From NCBI GenBank assembly GCA_934643825.1, contig CAKUCW010000008.1, positions 1-64,000 on the forward strand: 64,000 nucleotides of DNA, given 5' to 3'. The notes below the pieces were generated by a model. It was not told the DNA's origin. It made no database searches and worked only from the letters and a program-made list of their open reading frames with translations. Positions within the stretch are counted from its first letter, which is position 1. Each line of letters starts with the position of its first letter. This stretch comes from an uncultured Clostridia bacterium. GTDB lineage: Bacteria > Bacillota > Clostridia > Christensenellales > Aristaeellaceae. Positions 1 to 8,446 of the stretch are shown piece after piece. The position numbers and the translations under genes are program-made.

Positions 1-98
1 CGAGAGTGGAATACTCGCTGACCGAACTTGGCAAGAGCCTGAAGCCCATTCTGGATTCCCTGTGGGCGTGGGGCGAGACGTATAAGTCCAAACAGTAA
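1..98 (+). CDS. HxlR-family transcriptional regulator, C-terminal fragment (runs off the left edge)
   Basis: The reading frame starting at base 3 stays open to a TAA at 96-98 and encodes about 31 residues, beginning RVEYSLTELGKSLKPIL. The pattern 'YSLTELGKSLxPIL..LWxWGE' is the typical end of the winged-helix HxlR/MarR-like regulators, which often sense reactive or toxic small molecules. Only the end of the wing and the dimer helix is visible, so the target and effector cannot be inferred. The family call rests on this short motif alone. Confidence 0.7.
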   Translation, partial: RVEYSLTELGKSLKPILDSLWAWGETYKSKQ

Positions 99-140
99 AA
101 ATAAAGCATACCTGTTTTTGACGATCAGTAGGTGAAGCAA

Positions 141-493
141 ATGAAAGCCGTTGCTGAACGAAATACTTCGTATGGCACACGGGTCATTGATGGAGATTAC
201 AGCAGAACGGCAGAACGTATGAAGTGCAATTTAAGTCATGCGATACGATAATCTTTCTTGATTATAGCTTTGACGATTGTATGAACGGAATCAAAGAACG
301 TATTGGAAAAACCAGAACGGATCTGCCGTGGACAGAACAGAAACTTGATCCCGAATTGGTGAAGCTGGTTGAGGATTATGCGAAAGACAATCATCCGGTT
401 ATTTTGTCCCTCGCTGAAAAGTATTCTAATGTAAACAAGTTTGTTTTCAAATCACAACTTGAAGCATCCGAACGGATGGGTGGGATTGTTTAA
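141..493 (+). pseudogene. Decayed P-loop kinase-like gene (adenylate kinase / 'topology modulation' type), 5'-truncated and frameshifted
   Basis: Two overlapping frames together give one recognisable protein piece. From 141 the frame reads ...TRVIDGDYSRTAERMK. Near base 222 the similarity jumps to another frame that continues QFKSCDTIIFLDYSFDDCMNGI, then KERIGKTRTDLPW, up to a TAA at 491-493. In FlaR/AdK-like P-loop kinases, 'WVIDGNYSRT..R...CDTIIFLDYP' is one continuous segment, so a frameshift lies around 215-230. The N-terminal half with the Walker A loop is absent, since the HxlR gene ends at 98. I read this as a dead remnant. A GTG at 224 could start an 89-residue ORF, but that would lack the nucleotide-binding half. 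Confidence 0.65.
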
Positions 494-767
494 ATGCCAG
501 TTTGTTGTACTTGTCCATAACATGGGATGGCAGGTTTGCCCTAACAATTAAGAAGCAATCCTTAGATGCTGAGGATTTTTAAGAATACTTCATGAATATG
601 AATCGCTTGTCGTCTACGCTCTGCTATTTTTTCCGACAAATCAGCATGATGAAAGCCATTGAAGGACAAGTTACGGTGTAGGCACCTTGGATTCAGATTT
701 ATTGTAAACCAGAGTTTTTGACCATTATCTTCCGTTCCGATTCCACAAAAGAAAGCAGGCAATATCA
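494..767. other. Intergenic stretch with no supportable gene
   Basis: About 270 bases between the kinase remnant and comEC. A 68-codon ORF on the minus strand (768-562) has no recognisable family, no good ribosome binding site and overlaps the comEC start. I see no strong promoter or terminator. The stretch may be further decayed sequence. Confidence 0.4.
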
Positions 768-3095
768 ATGAAAAAGAGTCCCGGCTTTGCGCCCGTGATG
801 CTGTTTCCTGTTAGACGCAGACTGATGGGCTGGACGATTGCCTATCTGAGTGGAATATTTGCAGCAAGTATTGCCGGATATTCTGTAATACTGTCTCTAT
901 TTGTATGCGCTCTTTCGATTATGCTGGGGATTATGCGTGCCCGTCATCGAAAGAGCGCATTTTTGTTGGTCTGCATCGTGATGTTCTTGGCCGGCAACAG
1001 TTTGGCTGGAATTCGCCTTTCAGAGCACGATTTGGGAACTTTGCCGAAAACTGTCATAACAGGAGAAGTAGATGAGATCAAATACGGTAATCGTGTTTGG
1101 CTGAAAAATGTCGTGTGCGGTGAACATGATGTGAAGACGCATCGTGTACTGGTGACATTGATGAACGGCGAAAACGATCAAATGGTTTGTGTAGGTCAAC
1201 GCGTGAGTGGCGTTGGAAGACTGTTTGAACCGGAAACTGTGCGTAATCCCGGCGGCACAGATAAACGCATTTATGCGCTTGCACGGAATTATGAATTGTC
1301 AGGCTATCTCCAACCGGGATGGATTGCTGACAGAAGTGAAGCTTTTTCAATACGGGAAGTATTACGTAAATTGCGCGAAAAGCTGCTGGAACATTTGAGA
1401 AGTACATTTGGTCAAAGCTCACCTCTCTTTGAAGCAATCCTTTTGGGTGAGAGAAGCGGCATGGATGATGAAATCGTAAATGCCATGCGTTTGACAGGTA
1501 CCATTCATCTATTGACGGTATCAGGGTTGCATGTAACGCTGCTCGCCGGTTCGATTGAAGCGCTGCTTAAAAAACTGTCACTCAGAAAGAAAAGCAGGTT
1601 CGTGTTGGAAACAGTGTTGCTTTGCTTATTTGCCGGACTGACCGGCGCTGCGGCAGGAACGGTTCGCGCAGTGATCATGGCAACACTGTGTATGTGGGCA
1701 AAGTGCCGAGGAAGAAGATATGAACCGCTGACTGCGCTTTCGGCAGCAGCACTATTTATGACGATTTATAATCCGATCTGGGTATTGGATACATCATTTC
1801 AGTTTTCGTTTTCGGTTGTGCTGGGCATATTGCTTCTGAGAAAAAAGATTGATGCCATTTTGACCAGGTGCCCGGCTACTCGAAAACATCCGTATTTGCA
1901 AGATTTGTTGTGTGTCAGTTTTTGTGCACAGATTGCCGCTATTCCCATGCAGCTGATGTGCTACGGTTATGTTTCTCTTGTTTCGCTGCCGATGAACCTT
2001 ATTTCAGGCATCATGATGCCGTTTTTGATGAACGGCGGTTTGGTTTGTCTATGTTTTTCCGCGCTTTTTTCGAAAGCAAAGGGACTGATTGCCCTTTGTG
2101 CATCTGCGCCAATTGCTGTTTTTGAGAGGATTAGTTTGCGTTTTGCCGAAATGGGCGTTCTGCGCTTGCCTGCGCCTTATCCGTGGATGGTACCAGTTGC
2201 ATTTTTTGTGATGGCATTGTCGGGCAATGCTATTCGATTTGGAAAAGGGAAGAAACGAGCGCTTATTTCATCTGTTCTTCTGTTGACGGCAGGTTATATC
2301 TGCCGGTTTTGTCCGGCGTGGCGCTATGTTCAACTGGATGTGGGGCAAGGCGATTCGGCTGTCCTTTGCCATGGCAGGCAGGCGGTGCTGGTTGATGTTG
2401 GAAAAGCGAACGGCACAGAAGCCATACGATATCTGCGGCATGAAGGACTGTTTGTTGACACTGTGATTCTCTCACATTTGGATGAAGACCATGCGGGCGC
2501 ACTGAAAGAACTGGTGGATTCGGAAATACAAATTCAGAGGGTAATCCTTCCGGCTGGATTGGATGAAAGTGAAGCTTGTGACACGGTTCGCGCCGGACTT
2601 CATGCAGCACGAGAAGCTCAGATAGATATCGTTACGACAGGCGCGGGCGAGCGGGTGAGCGTACTTGGAACACAATTGGATGTTTTAGCACCGGGTGAAT
2701 GGAAGAAAAAAGAAGAAAATGATTATTCACTTGTGCTGTGCGCTGAAATAGAAGGTGCAACGTTTTTGCTGACAGGTGATTCGCCAACTTCTTCGGAAAA
2801 ATATGATATACCGGTATGCGATGTATTGAAAGTTTCTCATCACGGCAGTCGGTATGCGACGAGCGACGCGTTTATTCAACAGGCTAAGCCAAGGGTTGCG
2901 TTAATCAGCGTCGGGCTCAATAGCTATAACCATCCTGCACAACGAGTTGTCGATACACTCGAGGAAAACGGAGCGTATGTGATGCGGACAGATGAATGCG
3001 GATGCATCACACTCTGGCTGGGTAAGCAAAATATGATCATCCAGACTCCCTGCAAACCATCTCTAAAACCTTTTGCTCTGGCATATACTCGTTGA
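768..3095 (+). CDS. comEC: ComEC/Rec2 family DNA-uptake channel protein
   Basis: 775 residues, the normal size for ComEC, the inner-membrane channel that carries single-stranded DNA into the cell during natural transformation. The domain order is standard. N-terminal membrane segments with an OB-like DUF4131 region occupy about 15-200. The polytopic Competence domain lies at about 215-500 and includes SGLHVTLLAG near 252. A C-terminal metallo-beta-lactamase-like domain spans about 520-750 with DVGQGDS (524-530), SHLDEDHAG (569-577), LLTGDS near 668 and VSHHGS near 690; these metal-site motifs look intact. The ATG at 768 has only a weak upstream GCAGG, so a start a few codons downstream is possible. 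The next gene begins 28 bases after the stop. No comEA or comEB is visible, so active competence cannot be concluded. Confidence 0.93.
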   Translation: MKKSPGFAPVMLFPVRRRLMGWTIAYLSGIFAASIAGYSVILSLFVCALSIMLGIMRARHRKSAFLLVCIVMFLAGNSLAGIRLSEHDLGTLPKTVITGEVDEIKYGNRVWLKNVVCGEHDVKTHRVLVTLMNGENDQMVCVGQRVSGVGRLFEPETVRNPGGTDKRIYALARNYELSGYLQPGWIADRSEAFSIREVLRKLREKLLEHLRSTFGQSSPLFEAILLGERSGMDDEIVNAMRLTGTIHLLTVSGLHVTLLAGSIEALLKKLSLRKKSRFVLETVLLCLFAGLTGAAAGTVRAVIMATLCMWAKCRGRRYEPLTALSAAALFMTIYNPIWVLDTSFQFSFSVVLGILLLRKKIDAILTRCPATRKHPYLQDLLCVSFCAQIAAIPMQLMCYGYVSLVSLPMNLISGIMMPFLMNGGLVCLCFSALFSKAKGLIALCASAPIAVFERISLRFAEMGVLRLPAPYPWMVPVAFFVMALSGNAIRFGKGKKRALISSVLLLTAGYICRFCPAWRYVQLDVGQGDSAVLCHGRQAVLVDVGKANGTEAIRYLRHEGLFVDTVILSHLDEDHAGALKELVDSEIQIQRVILPAGLDESEACDTVRAGLHAAREAQIDIVTTGAGERVSVLGTQLDVLAPGEWKKKEENDYSLVLCAEIEGATFLLTGDSPTSSEKYDIPVCDVLKVSHHGSRYATSDAFIQQAKPRVALISVGLNSYNHPAQRVVDTLEENGAYVMRTDECGCITLWLGKQNMIIQTPCKPSLKPFALAYTR

Positions 3096-3123
3096 CAGAA
3101 GGTTGGCGCAAGGGGGGATCGCG

Positions 3124-3885
3124 GTGAAAAGAAGGCAAGCCGCAAATAAAGAAAACAACGAAATGCTGGCTCTGCGCCTGAATATAGACGACATATACGG
3201 AGGAATGATACCCGAGCGTGTAAAGGAGGATGTGTCGTTGCCTCTGCTGGCTGCATCCATCGCGAAGCATGGACTGTTGCAGCCAGTTGTTGTACAGAAA
3301 AATGAGGATGTGGAACGCTACAAGCTGGTTTGCGGAGCGCGACGACTGGCGGCTTGCCGTATGCTGGGGAGAACAACCATAGACGCAATTCTCTTGACAG
3401 GGGACAAGTTAGAGGCGATGGCGTGTTTTATGGAAGAACATATGACACGCAAACCGGTTTCTTTGATGGAAAATGCCGCCTTATTTGCTCAAACGGGTAT
3501 GATGTCGCGCTGTGTGCTGCCGCAGCATGTTGCGAAGCGATATGTACGTTTGTTTGCGCTGAATGAACAGACCAAATCAGAAATCATTTCGCTTTCGCTG
3601 GAACAGGCAGAGCCATTGCTTTTGATTACCCAAGCGGAGCGGCAGGTGGAAGCGGCGCGGACAATTGTTCAGCGGAATCTTACTCCCGTGCAAGCACGTC
3701 GTATGGCGTTGCAGGCTGCTGTCGTGCAGGAAAAACCGACAGGAAAACGACGGGCTGTTCGCAGTGTTATGGAGAGCTTACAACGGATATGTGAGGAGTT
3801 GAAGACACAGGGGATTTCGGCATCGATCGGCATTCATGCACAGAATCAAGGGATTTGTATGCAGATTTTTATAAAAAATGGGTAG
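3124..3885 (+). CDS. ParB/Spo0J-like nuclease-fold protein
   Basis: 253 residues from the GTG at 3124, chosen because AGGGGGG lies 7-8 bases upstream; the longer ORF from 3073 would overlap comEC. Residues ~15-100 form a ParB-type N-terminal domain: ILPERVKEDVSL-like start, LAASIAKHGLLQPVVV, then a CGARRLAACRMLG motif equivalent to ParB box II (GERRxRA). A helix-turn-helix-like region follows at about 120-185 (LPQHVAKRYVRLF, LTPVQARRMAL). ParB proteins bind centromere-like parS sites and use CTP to slide on DNA. The C-terminal dimerisation region is short and atypical, and there is no parA beside the gene. It could be a Noc-like or other specialised paralogue rather than the segregation ParB. 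Confidence 0.8.
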   Translation: MKRRQAANKENNEMLALRLNIDDIYGGMIPERVKEDVSLPLLAASIAKHGLLQPVVVQKNEDVERYKLVCGARRLAACRMLGRTTIDAILLTGDKLEAMACFMEEHMTRKPVSLMENAALFAQTGMMSRCVLPQHVAKRYVRLFALNEQTKSEIISLSLEQAEPLLLITQAERQVEAARTIVQRNLTPVQARRMALQAAVVQEKPTGKRRAVRSVMESLQRICEELKTQGISASIGIHAQNQGICMQIFIKNG

Positions 3886-3972
3886 TCACTTTCCAAAAGC
3901 AGGAAATCGGAGTGGGAATGAGGAATATACTTATAATACCTATCTGCATGTGTAGCAGGGAAAGGAATAATC

Positions 3973-4845
3973 ATGTATACAATTTTAACGGATTCCTGTT
4001 CCGATTTGAACCAGCAAATCGCTTCTCAATTTGACCATCTTGAGGTACTCCCTCTTTTTTATACCCTTTCCGGCGTGACTTGCTGTGAACCGTTTGACAG
4101 TGAGGAAAAAGGGACGGCATTCTATGATCGTCTGCGTGCAGGCGAAACTTGCACGACGTCGCAGATTCCGCCTGCGGAGTTTTTTGAGGCGTTTAAAAAG
4201 CACGTTCAAAATGGTGAAGCAGTTCTGGGACTGATTTTTTCGTCTGCACTGTCCGGAACCTATGCGTCTGCATGCATAGCACGCGACATGGTACTTGAAG
4301 AAATTCCGGATGCACGCATTGAAATCGTCGATACGCTGGCAGCCAGCGCAGGTGAAGGATTGATTGTTTATGACGCGCTTCTCAATCGCGAAGCGGGTAT
4401 GAGCCTTGAAGACAATGCGGCTTGGATTCGCAAACGTTTGCAGAGCTATGCGCATTGGTTTACGGTAGATGATCTGCATTTCCTCAAGCGTGGCGGTCGT
4501 TGTACCCCGTCTGCAGCGTTCTTTGGAACGATGCTTAAAATCAAGCCTGTCTTGCATGTGGATAGCGAGGGAAGATTGATTGCCCGCAGCAAGGTTCGCG
4601 GGCGCATGCAGGCACTCCGTGCTATTGCGATGAAGTTTGGAGAACTGGGCGCTGACAAGAATCAGATGATTTTTATCAGCCATGGCGATTGCAAAAAAGA
4701 TGCACTGTACGTCAAGGAAACGCTCGTCAAGGAATTCGGCTGTGATCCGGAGAAAATTGTCCTCAGTTTGGTTGGACCGGTCATTGGCAGCCATTCCGGT
4801 CCCGGTACGGTCGCGCTCTTCTTCCGCGGCAGGGATCGCGGCTGA
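3973..4845 (+). CDS. DegV family fatty-acid-binding protein
   Basis: 290 residues, full family length. DegV/FakB-type proteins bind a fatty acid and, in FakA/FakB systems, present it for phosphorylation so that exogenous fatty acid enters phospholipid synthesis. The start MYTILTDSCSDL matches the family N-terminus (TDS.sDl). Other hallmarks are TSQIPPAEFFEAF (~60-72), SSALSGTYASA (~90-100) and the C-terminal SHSGPGTVALFF. A TATAAT lies at 3932-3937 and a GGGAAAGGA ribosome site precedes the ATG. The TGA overlaps the tadA ATG by one base, so the two are probably translationally coupled. No fakA is in the window. Confidence 0.92.
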   Translation: MYTILTDSCSDLNQQIASQFDHLEVLPLFYTLSGVTCCEPFDSEEKGTAFYDRLRAGETCTTSQIPPAEFFEAFKKHVQNGEAVLGLIFSSALSGTYASACIARDMVLEEIPDARIEIVDTLAASAGEGLIVYDALLNREAGMSLEDNAAWIRKRLQSYAHWFTVDDLHFLKRGGRCTPSAAFFGTMLKIKPVLHVDSEGRLIARSKVRGRMQALRAIAMKFGELGADKNQMIFISHGDCKKDALYVKETLVKEFGCDPEKIVLSLVGPVIGSHSGPGTVALFFRGRDRG

Positions 4846-5291
4846 TGCGCGAACAGATGATGAGGTTAGCTCTCGAGTTGGCGAAAGAAGCGCAGCTCGC
4901 AGGGGAAGTCCCGGTAGGCGCAGTTATTGCATGCGGAGATACGGTGATTTCACAGGCACGCAATGAACGTGAGGAAATGTGTGATCCGACAGCTCATGCA
5001 GAGGTGCTCGCGATTCGCCGTGCTGCACAGGCACTGGGGCGCAGACGTCTTGATGGATGCGTATTATATGTGACACTGGAACCCTGTCCCATGTGCGCTG
5101 GAACAGCAATCATGGCAGGCGTGGACGAGATTATATATGGTGTGGATGATCCTCGGTGCGGATGTGCAGGAAGTGTATACGCGCTTCCCGAGGACAGTGC
5201 CTTCGGCAGGGGGATTCTCTGTGTGGGTGGCGTCTTAAAAGAAGAATGTCGTGCAGCGCTGGATGCATTCTTTCTTTCAAAGCGGAAATAA
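4845..5291 (+). CDS. tadA: tRNA-specific adenosine deaminase TadA
   Basis: 148 residues. TadA deaminates A34 to inosine in the anticodon wobble position of tRNA-Arg(ACG). The zinc deaminase signature is complete: H51-A-E53 (TAHAEVLAI) and P80-C81-P-M-C84 (EPCPMCAG), with the proton-shuttle Glu present. Length and the N-terminal ALELAKEA..GEVPVGAV fit bacterial TadA. The ATG overlaps the degV stop (TGATG). A strong terminator follows at 5337-5368, closing the operon. Confidence 0.95.
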   Translation: MREQMMRLALELAKEAQLAGEVPVGAVIACGDTVISQARNEREEMCDPTAHAEVLAIRRAAQALGRRRLDGCVLYVTLEPCPMCAGTAIMAGVDEIIYGVDDPRCGCAGSVYALPEDSAFGRGILCVGGVLKEECRAALDAFFLSKRK

Positions 5292-5336
5292 GGAATGCGG
5301 AGCATTTCGCTGGGAATTCTTCTTTTGCAGTATGCT

Positions 5337-5368
5337 AAGGAATGTGCTGAACGGCATGTTCCTTTTTT
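5337..5368 (+). terminator. Rho-independent terminator after tadA
   Basis: A roughly 12-bp stem starting AAGGAATGTGCT pairs, with a few G-T pairs, with GGCATGTTCCTT around a GAAC loop, followed by a run of T. It lies 46 bases after the tadA stop. Confidence 0.85.
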
Positions 5369-5692
5369 AACGTATAGGAAAGTAAGACTTTGATGCATGG
5401 CGGACTTCGGTGGAGGTGAAGGCGGGCTCAGCCCGCAATGCTTATATCATCTGCTAATAATAAACGCGCTTCGAACCCAAATATAAGGGGGTTCAAGAAC
5501 AGAATCCCTTATACTGAATTTAAGTTTTCGGATTGTTTCGGATATACAGGTATGCTTGACTTGATTTTTACATTTTGACGGCATATAAACTGCCGTTTTT
5601 CGCAAGAATTATCCTTGACATGGGCATTAAAAGCATGTATATTGTTACTACATTGCATTTTGCATTTTGACATGCAAAGAAAAGAGGACAAT
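5369..5692 (+). other. Structured intergenic region upstream of the DAP decarboxylase gene
   Basis: No ORF with coding character. It holds a perfect 7-bp palindrome GCGGGCT-c-AGCCCGC (5422-5436) and two overlapping, mutually exclusive pairings: GAACCC (5473-5478) with GGGTTC (5489-5494), or TATAAGGG (5482-5489) with CCCTTATA (5506-5513). A small hairpin ACGGCA/TGCCGT with five T lies near 5577-5600, and a sigma-A promoter is at 5615-5643. It does not match the conserved core of a lysine riboswitch, SRP RNA or 6S RNA as far as I can tell by eye. Confidence 0.4.
5615..5643 (+). promoter_or_regulatory. Sigma-A promoter of the DAP decarboxylase gene
   Basis: TTGACA at 5615-5620, a 17-base spacer, and TATATT at 5638-5643. 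Transcription would start near 5650, about 43 bases before the ATG. That start lies after the alternative hairpins upstream, so those would need a separate promoter. Confidence 0.8.
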
Positions 5693-6955
5693 ATGAGCAG
5701 CAAAAAGCCGTTTTTGACGCTTGAGCAGGCAAAGAGAATTGCAGCTCAATATCCAACGCCTTTCCATATTTATAACGAAGCGGGTATCCGCCGTACAGCG
5801 CGTGCGCTGAAAAACGCATTTTCTTGGAATCCGAATTTCAAGGAATACTTTGCGGTTAAAGCAACGCCGAACCCGTTCATTCTCAAGATTTTGAAGGAAG
5901 AAGGCTGCGGAGTAGATTGCTCTTCGGAAACGGAGCTGATGCTCAGCAAGGCGTCCGGTTTTTCGAACCACGAAATTATGTTTTCCTCTAATGAAACTCA
6001 GGGGCGTGAGTTTGCCCGCGCTAATAGTCAGGGCGCAATCATCAATCTGGATGACTTTACGCTGATCGATACACTGGAATCTGCCTGCGGGATCCCTGAA
6101 ACGATCTGCTGCCGTTATAATCCCGGTGGAGAGTTTTCGATCGGCAATCATATTATGGATCAGCCGAAAGAGTCCAAGTACGGCATGACTCGCGCACAAC
6201 TGACGCAGGCATATCGCGTTTTAATGCAGAAGGGTGCGAAGCGCTTTGGTTTGCACGCGTTTCTCGCGTCCAATACCCTTACGAATGCATATTATCCGAC
6301 GTTGGCACGGATCCTCTTTACAACTGCGGTTGAGCTTCAGCGAGAAACCGGAGCAAAGATTGCGTTTATCAATCTTTCCGGCGGCGTAGGTATTCCGTAT
6401 CGTCCGGAAGAACCTGAAAATGATATTGATGAAATCGGCGAAGGTGTACGCAAGGCATACGAAGAAGTGCTTGTTCCTGCGGGGATGGGTGATGTTGCCA
6501 TCTTTACGGAGTTGGGGCGGTTTATGCTGGGACCCAATGGTGCATTGGTCACTACCGCATGCCATGAGAAGCACACCTATAAGGAGTATATCGGTGTAGA
6601 CGCCTGCGCATGCAATTTGATGCGTCCTGCCATGTATGGTGCATACCATCATATCACGGTACTGGGCAAAGAGGATGCACCTTGCGACCATGTGTACGAT
6701 GTCGTAGGAAGCCTGTGTGAGAATAACGATAAGTTTGCAATTGATCGTCATCTTCCTGCAATCAATCGCGGAGATTTGCTTTTCATTCATGATACAGGCG
6801 CACATGGCTTTTCGATGGGCTATAACTACAATGGAAAGCTTCGCAGCGCCGAGTTGCTGATGCGTGAGGATGGCAGCGTACAGATGATTCGCCGTGCCGA
6901 AACGCCGGCAGACTATTTTGCAACATTTGATTTTACCGGTCTTCACTTTGAATGA
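5693..6955 (+). CDS. lysA: Diaminopimelate decarboxylase-like PLP enzyme
   Basis: 420 residues from the ATG at 5693, which has AAAGAGGA about 5 bases upstream; a longer frame from a TTG at 5615 would start inside the promoter. It belongs to the fold-III Orn/DAP/Arg decarboxylase family. DAP decarboxylase makes L-lysine from meso-diaminopimelate. The PLP lysine is K56 in YFAVKATPN, GLHAF carries H188, the glycine-rich phosphate loop is NLSGGVGIP (~228-236), and C342 in GSLCENNDKF is the active-site cysteine contributed across the dimer. The gene is monocistronic, flanked by terminators. A related amino-acid decarboxylase role cannot be excluded from sequence alone. Confidence 0.85.
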   Translation: MSSKKPFLTLEQAKRIAAQYPTPFHIYNEAGIRRTARALKNAFSWNPNFKEYFAVKATPNPFILKILKEEGCGVDCSSETELMLSKASGFSNHEIMFSSNETQGREFARANSQGAIINLDDFTLIDTLESACGIPETICCRYNPGGEFSIGNHIMDQPKESKYGMTRAQLTQAYRVLMQKGAKRFGLHAFLASNTLTNAYYPTLARILFTTAVELQRETGAKIAFINLSGGVGIPYRPEEPENDIDEIGEGVRKAYEEVLVPAGMGDVAIFTELGRFMLGPNGALVTTACHEKHTYKEYIGVDACACNLMRPAMYGAYHHITVLGKEDAPCDHVYDVVGSLCENNDKFAIDRHLPAINRGDLLFIHDTGAHGFSMGYNYNGKLRSAELLMREDGSVQMIRRAETPADYFATFDFTGLHFE

Positions 6956-6987
6956 AGGAATCCGGGTACGATTGCGAATATACAATG

Positions 6988-7025
6988 AAAGCTGTTTTCT
7001 CAAGGTTATCGAGAAAACAGCTTTT
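6988..7025. terminator. Bidirectional terminator between lysA and the serine hydrolase gene
   Basis: Perfect 14-bp stem AAAGCTGTTTTCTC / GAGAAAACAGCTTT around an 9-base loop, with T-rich ends on the + side. The flanking genes converge on it. Confidence 0.8.
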
Positions 7026-7115
7026 ATCATGTGTGGAGAATTCGTTGCGTGAATGATCGTTTGGTTTCTTGCTGCATGAGGCAGAGGGACAGATAGACTC
7101 AGCTCGATTTTTATA

Positions 7116-8342
7116 TCAGCGCAGCCATTTTAACGAACGCATGCGTGCTTCGATGGGAGCGTGGAGCATTTCGTCTTTAAAATAGACATACTTTGCGGAG
7201 GATGGAACAAGTCGTCCATCTGTCCAGTGGACAACGCCTACGCCGCGTTGATTCAATCCCAGTTCCTCCAGCGTATGTTCATCGGTTGGGATAATGTGTG
7301 ATACACGTCCATGACATCGATTTCCCAGAAAAAGAACAAATCGGTTCAAATCGGGATCGATTGAAAGGTGGTTTCCTGTAAATCCGCTTAATCCGATGGA
7401 ACGATCGCCCATCCAGTGCGGGACTTCGCTGAGATGCTGAAACGGATGTTTGGAAAAGCAGAGATAACCGAGATATTGCCGATAGGTTCCGTCGCCATGC
7501 GGGAAGCCGGTACGATTTACACCGATGGAACAGAGTGATTCGCGTGAAATCAGTTCGCCGGTAAGAAGCGCTTGCGCAAACCGAACCATATCTTTTCTGG
7601 TAGAAAACAACCCCGCGTGTCCACATAAGTCGCGCCCACCCAGACTGAGAAGAAGCGATTTGGGATCGTGCGGTGTTCCGCAGGGTGTATTCGTGCGCAG
7701 GATATACTGACCGTTTTCGATGCGATGTTCATAATTATAACACATACAACGCGAACGCAGTTCATCGGGAATGACAGAATAGGTTTCAGTCATTCCGGCA
7801 GGGGCGAGTATGCTCTCTTGGATGATGTCAAAAAAAGGTTTCCCGGTCTTGGATTCAATTACATACTTTATGACCATCGCGTTCATATCGGAGTATACAC
7901 GAATGTCTGGCGTTGGACAAAGCTGGACATTAAACAGGCGCTGAAGACCTTCCTCACGCGTTGATGCATGATCAATACGTCCGGGAGTTTGCAAGCTGAC
8001 ACGAAAAGAGAGAACATCCCCGACCGTTGTATCGCGGAGAAAAACAAACCGAGGGTCAATTTCTCCAATGTATTCATCCAAAGAAAGCAATCCGCTTTCC
8101 ACTAATGAAAGCGTGGCGACTGTCGTAAAGAGTTTGGTCAAGGAAGCTAAATCGAAGATTGTATCTGCACCGAGTGGACGCTCGCATCGAGTAAAGCCGT
8201 CTTGAGTCAGTTCGATTTCTTGGGCTCGCCCGTATTGCGCCCATTCGCTTTGCTTTTCGCTTCCGTAAGCGACAGTAATGCCTGTCAGCATGCGCGACTC
8301 GTCACAAAGAAAACGCATAGAGTCAAGCAATTGTTCATCCAT
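7116..8342 (-). CDS. Beta-lactamase-family serine hydrolase (class C / esterase type)
   Basis: 408 residues from the ATG at 8342, which has GGAGG 8 bases upstream; the first ATG at 8348 is only 2 bases from it. Class C-like serine hydrolases cleave D-Ala peptides, esters or beta-lactams. The nucleophile motif is S67-L-T-K70 (DLASLTKLFT). Y150-S-D152 in VYSDMN fills the YxN position, and GHAGLFSTRKDM is a family hallmark. There is no signal peptide or membrane segment, so the protein looks cytoplasmic, which argues against cell-wall DD-peptidase activity. It is divergent from the M20 peptidase gene 104 bases away; a shared role in peptide turnover is a guess. Confidence 0.82.
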   Translation of the reverse strand: MDEQLLDSMRFLCDESRMLTGITVAYGSEKQSEWAQYGRAQEIELTQDGFTRCERPLGADTIFDLASLTKLFTTVATLSLVESGLLSLDEYIGEIDPRFVFLRDTTVGDVLSFRVSLQTPGRIDHASTREEGLQRLFNVQLCPTPDIRVYSDMNAMVIKYVIESKTGKPFFDIIQESILAPAGMTETYSVIPDELRSRCMCYNYEHRIENGQYILRTNTPCGTPHDPKSLLLSLGGRDLCGHAGLFSTRKDMVRFAQALLTGELISRESLCSIGVNRTGFPHGDGTYRQYLGYLCFSKHPFQHLSEVPHWMGDRSIGLSGFTGNHLSIDPDLNRFVLFLGNRCHGRVSHIIPTDEHTLEELGLNQRGVGVVHWTDGRLVPSSAKYVYFKDEMLHAPIEARMRSLKWLR

Positions 8343-8446
8343 GATCATGACCTCCGAATATAAAAGAGATGTCGGGTGGCAGGAAAAACATTCGACTCTG
8401 TCCAAATTAACCTAAAAGAGTTTTGATACAGGAAAGGGGAAGCAAT

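Noticed and set aside
562..768. 68-codon minus-strand ORF
   Set aside because: No family resemblance, overlaps the comEC start and has no ribosome binding site.
5473..5494. tRNA T-arm (TTCGAACCC)
   Set aside because: No acceptor stem, anticodon arm or 3' end can be built around it on either strand.
5369..5560. SRP RNA, 6S RNA or lysine riboswitch between tadA and the decarboxylase gene
   Set aside because: The tadA context made SRP RNA plausible, but the conserved helix 8 core is absent, and the lysine riboswitch core motifs are not seen.
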